Assembly (NCBI GenBank): GCA_946999025.1
Contig: CAMQBP010000104.1
Location: 1 to 6,831 of the forward strand
Direction: 5' to 3'
Origin: an uncultured Prevotella sp.
Lineage (GTDB): Bacteria > Bacteroidota > Bacteroidia > Bacteroidales > Bacteroidaceae
DNA length: 6,831 nt
The stretch's first letter is position 1. Every line of letters starts with the position of its first letter. The position numbers were made by a program, and so were the translations under genes. Positions 1 through 5,653 of this stretch are shown here, in pieces. A model generated the notes under the pieces. The model searched no databases. It was given only the letters and a program-made list of their open reading frames with translations, and was not told where the DNA came from.

Positions 1-783
1 TTACGTTGTTATCGTTCTTCTTTTAAATTCGCTGCACGCAATGGCCGTGGCAATGGCCACGTTGAGGCTCTCGGCCTTGTTGGGCAGGGTGGAGAAGTTG
101 GGGATGAGCAGCGGATGGTTGACGCGTGCGCGCAGGTCTTTCGAGATGCCGTTGCCTTCGTTCCCCATGATGATGATGCCGGTCGCGGTGAGCGTCTGTT
201 GATAGATGTCCCTGCCATCGAGCAAAGTGCCATAGACAGGGGTTGACGGCGGCAGCGCATCCACAAATTCACAGAGATTCAGGTAGGTGACGTCGACATG
301 TGCGATGCTTCCCATGGTGGCCTGAACCACTTTCGGGTTGTACACATCCGCCGTGTCTTCGCTACAAATGACGTTCCTGATGCCAAACCAGTCGGCAATG
401 CGGATGATAGTGCCAAGGTTGCCCGGGTCTTGAATGCCATCTAAGGCCAACACCAGCTCATGGGTTGGATCGATGTGAGCGGGCATGTGGCGTTGTTTGA
501 ATACGGCCAACACCTCTTGCGGGTGCTGCAATAGACTGATTTTTTGCAGCTCGTCGGACGATACCGGGATGATTTGCGGTCGTATGTCGCCTTGGTTGCC
601 CCTCAAGACCTCGTCTTCGTGCCGTTCGAGCCATTGCTCTGTGGCGACGATAAGTTGGGGTTGGAACGACGACAGCAGGTCGTGAACCACCTTAGGACCC
701 TCGGCAACGAACGTGCCATGGGCCAAACGTCCCTTCTTTGTTTGCAGCGCGCTGATGTATTTGAGTTTTGCTTTACTAATCAT
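1..783 (-). CDS. SpoU/TrmH-family RNA 2'-O-ribose methyltransferase
   Basis: A 260-residue protein expected to move a methyl group from S-adenosylmethionine to a ribose 2'-OH of rRNA or tRNA in the cytoplasm. The three SPOUT knot motifs are visible. Motif 1 is DPGNLGTIIR at residues 119-128, with Asn122 and Arg128 in the catalytic positions. Motif 2 is MGNEGNGIS at 206-214. Motif 3 runs from LLIPNF (225-230) to ESLNVAIA (238-245). Residues about 20-95, with FVAEGPKVV, resemble the SpoU substrate-binding N-terminal domain. Length fits the family. The ATG at 783 was chosen because the protein then begins MISKAKLKYI, as family members do; an in-frame extension to 924 would read through the predicted promoter and looks non-coding. 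The stop is the first three bases of the window, so the gene is complete. It is divergent from the tamL-like gene. The substrate (23S rRNA as for RlmB, or tRNA as for TrmH) cannot be told from sequence alone. Confidence 0.93.
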   Translation of the reverse strand: MISKAKLKYISALQTKKGRLAHGTFVAEGPKVVHDLLSSFQPQLIVATEQWLERHEDEVLRGNQGDIRPQIIPVSSDELQKISLLQHPQEVLAVFKQRHMPAHIDPTHELVLALDGIQDPGNLGTIIRIADWFGIRNVICSEDTADVYNPKVVQATMGSIAHVDVTYLNLCEFVDALPPSTPVYGTLLDGRDIYQQTLTATGIIIMGNEGNGISKDLRARVNHPLLIPNFSTLPNKAESLNVAIATAIACSEFKRRTITT

Positions 784-824
784 CCTCTTCGTTTTGATGT
801 GCTTTGGAATGTTGAAGCCAAGCA

Positions 825-852
825 CAAAGATAGTAAATTCTTGATTCTTCAA
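825..852 (-). promoter_or_regulatory. Predicted Bacteroidota promoter for the RNA methyltransferase
   Basis: Read on the minus strand, TATCTTTG (825-832) matches the Bacteroidota -7 consensus TAnnTTTG. A TTG (850-852) lies 17 nt upstream of it as a -33 element, slightly closer than the usual 19-21 nt. Transcription would begin near 820 and leave a leader of roughly 35-40 nt before the ATG at 783. A purine-rich GAAGAGG lies directly before that ATG, too close for a normal Shine-Dalgarno site. This is a motif match only. Confidence 0.5.
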
Positions 853-876
853 CCGCTTATTTAGCATCTTTTTCCT

Positions 877-884
877 TACCTTTG
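877..884 (+). promoter_or_regulatory. Predicted -7 box for the tamL-like gene
   Basis: TACCTTTG matches the Bacteroidota -7 consensus TAnnTTTG exactly. No good TTG -33 element is seen 17-21 nt upstream, so the promoter may be weak or activator dependent. Predicted transcription starts near 890, about 20 nt before the GTG at 913 and about 80 nt before the TTG at 970. It is back to back with the methyltransferase promoter in the 129-bp divergent gap. Confidence 0.42.
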
Positions 885-912
885 CAATGATATACACAGA
901 AGAGCCAGTTGC

Positions 913-3180
913 GTGAGCATTCAACAGCGTTCTGTGCCATTGTGGTTTTCATCATTAAACAGGTGCATTTTGAGGAAAGTAAAATTATCGATTTTTTTTC
1001 TGACGTTGCTGTTCCTGGTTGGTTGCTCATCAAGTAAATTCATCCCGGAGAACGAGTATCTGTTGCAAGAGGTTGAAATCAAGTCTGATCAGAAAGGCTT
1101 TGATGCTGCCTCGTTGGAGCCTTATATCCGACAGAAAGCCAACTCCAAGTGGTTCTCTTTGTTCAACATTCCGTTAGGAACCTATTCTCTTTCGGGGCGA
1201 GATACCACGAAATGGGTGAACCGTACCTTGCGAAAGATTGGCGAAGAGCCAGTGCTGTTTGATACCGTGCAGGCCAACCAGTCGATGAACGACCTGAAGA
1301 AGGCTCTGCAAAACGCTGGATACATGCATGCGGAGGTAGACTTGCAGACAAAAATAAAAGGCAAAAAGCTGAAAGCCATCTACACGCTTCATCCGGGAGA
1401 GCCATATCGTATCAACCGTGTGAGATATGACATTGCGGACGAACGCATCAAACGAATACTGGCTTTGGACAAACCTCAGCATGCTATTCGCAGTCTTCAG
1501 AGCGGATCGCGCTTCACGGTGGAACGCCTGGACGAAGAGCGTAACCGAATAACCAAACTGCTGTTGGACAGCGGTTTTTATAAATTTCACAAAGATTTTA
1601 TCGTCTTTGAGGCCGACTCGGCACGCAACAACACCGACATCAACCTGGTAGTCAGACTGTTGAAATACCGTGCCAACAGTGAAGCACCTGAGACCAATCA
1701 CCCACGGTATTTCATTCGTGACGTGAAATTCTCTTCCAGTGAGGAGTCGGGAATCCATCTGCGTCCCAAGATACTTGAATACAATACGGCCATCAAGGCG
1801 GGAGAACCCTTTTCGGCCGCTCATCTGCAAACGACGTATAACAACTTCGCACGGTTGCAAGCCGTGAGGTACACCAACATCAAGTTTAAGGAATTGCCCG
1901 ACACCACGCTGTTGGATTGTGACATACAGCTGAGCCACAACAAGCCTCACACGCTGTCTTTTCAGCCCGAAGGCACCAACACGGCCGGCGATTTGGGGGC
2001 AGCCGTGTCGCTGACCTATGAGAACAGAAACCTTTTTCGTGGCAGTGAGGTGCTGCGGGTGCAGCTAAGAGGGGCCTTTGAGGCTATTACAGGCTTGGAA
2101 GGATATAACGACCAGGATTATCAGGAGTACAACGCTGAGGCCAAATTGCAATTTCCCCGCTTGCTGGCTCCTTTCCTATCAAGTGCGTTTCAGCGGCGTA
2201 GTACGGCATCATCGGAGTTGTCTTTCAGTTACAACTTGCAGAATCGTCCGGAATTTCATCGTAGGGTTTTGTCCGCAGCGTTCAGATATCGATGGAACGA
2301 ACCTAAGCGATATTCGTCCTATCGCGTGGATTTGATTGACCTCAACTATGTCTATATGCCTTGGATCTCTGATACGTTCAAGCGCGATTACCTGGACGAC
2401 GTCAGCAGTAGGAATGCTATCTTGCGATACAACTATGAGAATTTGCTGGTCATGAAGATGGGTTTCGGCTTGAGATTCAATAATGGTCGGCATGCCATGA
2501 TTGCCAACATCGAGACGGCTGGCAACATTTTGAAGGGCTTTTCTAAAGTGCTGTCCTTCCGTAAAAACGCGCAAGGACAGTACACATTATTTAATACGGC
2601 CTACGCACAGTATATCAAAGGCGACTTCGACTATACCCGTTTGATTACCTTTGATACGCACAACTCGCTTGCTTTGCACATTGATTTGGGACTTGCTTAT
2701 CCGTATGGAAACTCGAAAATATTGCCTTTTGAGAAGCGATACTTCTCGGGTGGAGCCAACTCGGTGAGGGGATGGAGCGTCAGAGAGTTGGGGCCGGGCA
2801 GCTTTCGCGGTACCGATGGGCGCATCGACTTCATCAATCAAACGGGCGACATGAAGCTGGACATGAACATAGAATACCGCACCAAGTTGTTTTGGAAGTT
2901 CCATGGGGCGGCTTTTGTGGATGCCGGAAACATTTGGACGTTGCGACAATATGAGGAACAACCAGGCGGTCAGTTCAAGTTACACGAGTTTTATAAGCAG
3001 ATAGCCGTGGCCTACGGACTGGGATTGCGCCTGAACTTCGACTTTTTTATCCTGCGGTTTGACATGGGTATGAAGGCCATCAATCCCGCTTATGAAACAC
3101 AGCAGGAGCATTTCGCCGTGCTTCATCCTAACTTTGGCCGCGACTTCACCTTCCATTTCGCGGTGGGTATGCCCTTCTAA
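913..3180 (+). CDS. tamL: TamA-like Omp85-superfamily outer-membrane lipoprotein (TamL)
   Basis: An Omp85-superfamily protein of up to 755 residues, inferred to sit in the outer membrane and help insert proteins or support envelope homeostasis. A hydrophobic signal ends in the lipobox LVGC (Cys38), so it should be lipidated; lipid-modified TamA homologues, called TamL, are known from Bacteroidetes. POTRA-like segments follow, the clearest near residues 164-250 and 265-345, with another before them. From about 344 to the end is an alternating-strand beta-barrel (surface-antigen domain). VRGW at 618-621 fits the conserved VRGF/Y motif of loop L6, and the last residues FHFAVGMPF form a beta-signal ending in Phe. 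The start is uncertain. GTG 913 is the farthest upstream start after the predicted transcription start. TTG 970 gives MRKVKLS and an ordinary 18-residue signal peptide, with AAACAGG just upstream, and may be the true start. No tamB-like gene lies beside it here. BamA is less likely, because BamA normally lacks a lipobox. Confidence 0.85.
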   Translation: MSIQQRSVPLWFSSLNRCILRKVKLSIFFLTLLFLVGCSSSKFIPENEYLLQEVEIKSDQKGFDAASLEPYIRQKANSKWFSLFNIPLGTYSLSGRDTTKWVNRTLRKIGEEPVLFDTVQANQSMNDLKKALQNAGYMHAEVDLQTKIKGKKLKAIYTLHPGEPYRINRVRYDIADERIKRILALDKPQHAIRSLQSGSRFTVERLDEERNRITKLLLDSGFYKFHKDFIVFEADSARNNTDINLVVRLLKYRANSEAPETNHPRYFIRDVKFSSSEESGIHLRPKILEYNTAIKAGEPFSAAHLQTTYNNFARLQAVRYTNIKFKELPDTTLLDCDIQLSHNKPHTLSFQPEGTNTAGDLGAAVSLTYENRNLFRGSEVLRVQLRGAFEAITGLEGYNDQDYQEYNAEAKLQFPRLLAPFLSSAFQRRSTASSELSFSYNLQNRPEFHRRVLSAAFRYRWNEPKRYSSYRVDLIDLNYVYMPWISDTFKRDYLDDVSSRNAILRYNYENLLVMKMGFGLRFNNGRHAMIANIETAGNILKGFSKVLSFRKNAQGQYTLFNTAYAQYIKGDFDYTRLITFDTHNSLALHIDLGLAYPYGNSKILPFEKRYFSGGANSVRGWSVRELGPGSFRGTDGRIDFINQTGDMKLDMNIEYRTKLFWKFHGAAFVDAGNIWTLRQYEEQPGGQFKLHEFYKQIAVAYGLGLRLNFDFFILRFDMGMKAINPAYETQQEHFAVLHPNFGRDFTFHFAVGMPF

Positions 3181-3246
3181 TTGCCATACCTTCCAAGAGA
3201 ATGACGCATGAATCGGCCTTCTGTGCGTGTCAGTCAGTGGCGGTGA

Positions 3247-4632
3247 TTATCCAAACAACGCACGGAGGGCTTCCTCAACTTTGCGCACGGGGTGGAGGGC
3301 TATTTGGTATCGTTGTGGATTTATTCCCTGCAAATTGTATTTAGGGAGAATGAGATGCGTGAAGCCTAACTTCTCGGCTTCAGCGATGCGCTGCTCTATT
3401 CTGCTCACGGGACGCACCTCTCCACTGAGGCCTACCTCGCCAGCCATGCACCATCCGCTCTCGATGGGTGTGTCCACGTTGCTGGACAAGACAGCCGCAA
3501 TGACGCTCAAGTCCATGGCCAAATCGGTGACGCGCAGCCCACCGGCGATGTTGAGAAATACGTCTTTCTGCATGAGCTTAAAGCCCACCCGCTTTTCCAA
3601 CACGGCCAAAAGCATGTTCAACCTACGCTGGTCAAAGCCTGTGGCTGATCGTTGTGGCGTTCCGTAGGCAGCAGAAGAGACGAGAGCCTGCGTCTCCAAC
3701 AGGAACGGACGAACGCCTTCGATGGCCGATGAGATGGCGATGCCGCTCAGTCCGTCGTGATCTTGCGTGAGCAACAGTTCGGATGGATTGCTCACTTGCC
3801 TAAGTCCGTCTTGCTGCATTTCATAGATTCCCAGTTCCGATGTGCTGCCGAAGCGGTTTTTGATGGCGCGCAAGATGCGGTATATATAATGTTGGTCGCC
3901 CTCAAACTGGATGACAGTGTCCACGATGTGCTCAAGAATTTTAGGGCCTGCCAATGTACCTTCTTTGTTGATGTGCCCGATTAAGATGACGGGAACACCG
4001 CTGTTTTTGGCAAAATGAAGCAACAGAGCGGCACATTCTCTCACCTGAGAGATGCTGCCCGGCGAACTTTCCACATGTTCTGTCGCAATGGTTTGGATGG
4101 AGTCTATCACCACCAGCTCCGGCTTGACGGTCTTGATTTGCTCGAAAATCAGTTCCAGAGATGTCTCACACAGGATGACCACATGGTCACTTTCGGCATT
4201 GGACAGTCTTTCAGCACGCATCTTTAGTTGGTGAGCACTCTCCTCTCCGCTGACGTAGAGCACCCGCTTGTCTGTCATTTGGAGGATGGTTTGCAGCGTC
4301 AGCGTACTCTTTCCGATGCCCGGCTCGCCTCCCAAAAGGGTGATAGAGCCAGAAACAAGTCCGCCTCCCAGCACGCGGTTCAGCTCGTCATCGTGCATGT
4401 CGATGCGCGGTTCGTCAAGCGTTGAGATGTCTTTCAGGCGCAAAGGCTTGTTCTTGTCCGTGTTGCCTTTGAAGGCATTGACGACCGAACGGGCCGTGGA
4501 TTGCAACGTATCAGAGCCGATGCGTATCTCTTTGAAGGTGTTCCATTGCCCGCAATTGGGGCATTTGCCTATCCATTTGGGCGAATCCTGACCGCAATTA
4601 GAACACACGTAAGCTATCTTTTCTTTTGCCAT
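3247..4632 (-). CDS. radA: DNA repair protein RadA/Sms
   Basis: A 461-residue cytoplasmic ATPase of the RecA superfamily that promotes branch migration and processing of recombination intermediates. Every family hallmark is present. A C4 zinc finger has Cys10, Cys13, Cys24 and Cys27. Walker A is GEPGIGKST at 102-110, with Lys108 and Ser109. Walker B is LVVIDS at 173-178, with Asp177. The RadA-specific KNRFG motif is at 258-262. The C-terminal Lon-protease-like domain spans about 285-461, with GEVGLSGEVRPV at 398-409; RadA proteins keep this fold as a scaffold without the Lon catalytic dyad, and I see no such dyad here. Length is typical. The ATG at 4632 gives the standard MAKEKIAYVC beginning; a further in-frame ATG at 4683 would place the promoter inside the gene. 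It is convergent with tamL across 66 bp and divergent from the substrate-binding lipoprotein gene. There is no frameshift or missing residue. Confidence 0.97.
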   Translation of the reverse strand: MAKEKIAYVCSNCGQDSPKWIGKCPNCGQWNTFKEIRIGSDTLQSTARSVVNAFKGNTDKNKPLRLKDISTLDEPRIDMHDDELNRVLGGGLVSGSITLLGGEPGIGKSTLTLQTILQMTDKRVLYVSGEESAHQLKMRAERLSNAESDHVVILCETSLELIFEQIKTVKPELVVIDSIQTIATEHVESSPGSISQVRECAALLLHFAKNSGVPVILIGHINKEGTLAGPKILEHIVDTVIQFEGDQHYIYRILRAIKNRFGSTSELGIYEMQQDGLRQVSNPSELLLTQDHDGLSGIAISSAIEGVRPFLLETQALVSSAAYGTPQRSATGFDQRRLNMLLAVLEKRVGFKLMQKDVFLNIAGGLRVTDLAMDLSVIAAVLSSNVDTPIESGWCMAGEVGLSGEVRPVSRIEQRIAEAEKLGFTHLILPKYNLQGINPQRYQIALHPVRKVEEALRALFG

Positions 4633-4653
4633 GGTGGTGGAATTGTTGATAGA

Positions 4654-4685
4654 CAAAAGTAATAATAATTTTCTGAGAATCAAAA
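4654..4685 (-). promoter_or_regulatory. Predicted Bacteroidota promoter for radA
   Basis: On the minus strand, TTTTG (4681-4685) is followed after 19 nt by TACTTTTG (4654-4661). This is an exact fit to the TTTG-N19-TAnnTTTG consensus and the best promoter match in the window. Transcription would start near 4649, giving a leader of about 15-20 nt before the ATG at 4632. No strong Shine-Dalgarno sequence is visible (the leader ends in CCACCACC), as is common in this phylum. Confidence 0.65.
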
Positions 4686-4701
4686 TTAATGTTTAATTTT
4701 G
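4672..4701 (+). promoter_or_regulatory. Predicted promoter for the substrate-binding lipoprotein gene
   Basis: TAATTTTG (4694-4701) matches TAnnTTTG exactly. TCTG (4672-4675), 18 nt upstream, is a one-mismatch -33 element. The -7 box ends only 6 nt before the ATG at 4708, so the transcript would start at or within a few bases of the start codon and be essentially leaderless. It faces away from the radA promoter and interleaves with it. Confidence 0.45.
4681..4701. repeat. Perfect palindrome in the radA/lipoprotein divergent promoter
   Basis: CAAAATTAA (4681-4689) and TTAATTTTG (4693-4701) are exact inverted copies separated by TGT. The right arm contains the -7 box of the plus-strand lipoprotein gene. 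The left arm, read on the minus strand, contains both the TTTTG -33 element of radA and a second TAATTTTG, itself a -7 consensus. It could be a repressor operator or a symmetric bidirectional promoter core. It lacks a following U-tract for either gene and sits upstream of both, so it is not a terminator. Confidence 0.6.
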
Positions 4702-4707
4702 CAAGGT

Positions 4708-5616
4708 ATGAAAAAGTTATTGCTTTTAGCCGTGCTGCTCATCTCGCTGGTTGCTTGCCAACAGTCCACAGCAGAGCGCCAACAAGTGACGAAGGCTCAA
4801 CGTGAAAAGTTGCGTCAGGAGAATGCCGAAGCACTGAAGATTGCCGTGATGCCAACGCTCGATTGCCTTCCATTATATGTGGCCAAAGAGCTACGACTGT
4901 TTGATACGCTGCATGTAGATGTCAGGCTCAAGCCTTTTACGGCGCAGATGGATGCCGACACAGCCATCGTCGGAGGCAGCGTAGAGGGCATCATGTCCGA
5001 CCTTGTGCGCATGGAACGGCTGAAACGAAAGGGACTCAAGCTGGATTATCTCAGTGCCACCAATCTGCAATGGCAGCTCATCAGCAACAAAACGGCTCGC
5101 TTGAAACAGCTCAATCAGTTGGGTGATAAGATGGTGGCCATGACCCGTTATTCGGGCACCGACTATCTCACCGACGAGAGTCTCAAAGGGGTGAAGACCA
5201 AATCCAGGGTCTATAAGGTACAGATTAATGATGTGCATGTACGTTTGCACATGTTGCTCAACAACGAAATGGACGCCATGTGGCTGGCAGAGCCGCAGGC
5301 AACAACCGCACGACTGTATCATCACCAGGTGATGACGGAGAGCGAGAAGACGGGCACTCGATTGGGTGTGTTGGCTTTTCGCACCGATTCCATCAAGGGA
5401 CAGCATCGCACAGGGCAGCTCAAAGCGTTCAGCCGTGCGTACAACATGGCTGTAGATTCCATCAACAAGCATGGTGTTCAGCACTATTCCTCACTAATCA
5501 GGACATATTGCAACACCGACCAAAGAACGGTGAACGCCTTGCCAAAACTGATATTCAACCACCTTTCCAAGCCTGAACCCAAAGATATAGAAAAAGCTCA
5601 ACGCTATGTAAAGTAG
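4708..5616 (+). CDS. NMT1/SsuA-like ABC transporter substrate-binding lipoprotein
   Basis: A 302-residue predicted lipoprotein. MKKLLLLAVLLISLVAC is a classical type II signal with lipobox LVAC and Cys17. A charged, Gln/Glu/Arg-rich linker (about 18-42) follows, then a periplasmic-binding-protein type 2 fold. LKIAVMPTLDCLPLYVAKEL (43-62) resembles the first strand and PLYVAKE segment of the NitT/TauT (NMT1/SsuA) family, and DAMWLAEPQATTA (189-201) matches the family's DA-x-x-x-x-EP-x-AT segment. These proteins catch a small ligand such as a sulfonate, nitrate or thiamine precursor for an importer, but the ligand cannot be read here. The ATG at 4708 gives an ideal signal peptide; TTG at 4699 adds only three residues and overlaps the -7 box. 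No permease or ATPase gene is beside it in the window. The next gene follows after 37 nt on the same strand and may be co-transcribed. Confidence 0.82.
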   Translation: MKKLLLLAVLLISLVACQQSTAERQQVTKAQREKLRQENAEALKIAVMPTLDCLPLYVAKELRLFDTLHVDVRLKPFTAQMDADTAIVGGSVEGIMSDLVRMERLKRKGLKLDYLSATNLQWQLISNKTARLKQLNQLGDKMVAMTRYSGTDYLTDESLKGVKTKSRVYKVQINDVHVRLHMLLNNEMDAMWLAEPQATTARLYHHQVMTESEKTGTRLGVLAFRTDSIKGQHRTGQLKAFSRAYNMAVDSINKHGVQHYSSLIRTYCNTDQRTVNALPKLIFNHLSKPEPKDIEKAQRYVK

Positions 5617-5653
5617 CCGTTAAACGTAGTTTATCATTAACATAGATTGTATT

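Noticed and set aside
544..864. 106-codon plus-strand frame over the methyltransferase gene
   Set aside because: It overlaps the N-terminal domain and promoter of the methyltransferase and has no sign of being a protein of its own.
784..924. N-terminal extension of the methyltransferase to 924
   Set aside because: The extra 47 residues show no family similarity, cover the predicted promoter and overlap the 5' end of the divergent gene.
1174..1950. 258-codon open frame on the minus strand inside the tamL gene
   Set aside because: It is antisense to a strongly supported coding region with POTRA and barrel features, has no recognisable domain, and has no promoter or ribosome-binding signal of its own.
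3202..3232. Possible hairpin (TGACGCA pairing with TGCG-T-G-TCA) between tamL and radA
   Set aside because: The stem is only 7 bp with a 2-nt bulge and a 15-nt loop, and no U-tract follows on either strand, so it is not a convincing intrinsic terminator.
4891..5484. 197-codon minus-strand frame inside the substrate-binding lipoprotein gene
   Set aside because: The plus-strand gene carries a signal peptide and family motifs; the antisense frame shows neither a domain nor a start context.
5621..5633. Short inverted repeat TAAAC-GTA-GTTTA between the lipoprotein gene and the last gene
   Set aside because: Five-base AT-rich arms are expected by chance in an intergenic spacer, and there is no terminator tail or promoter context.
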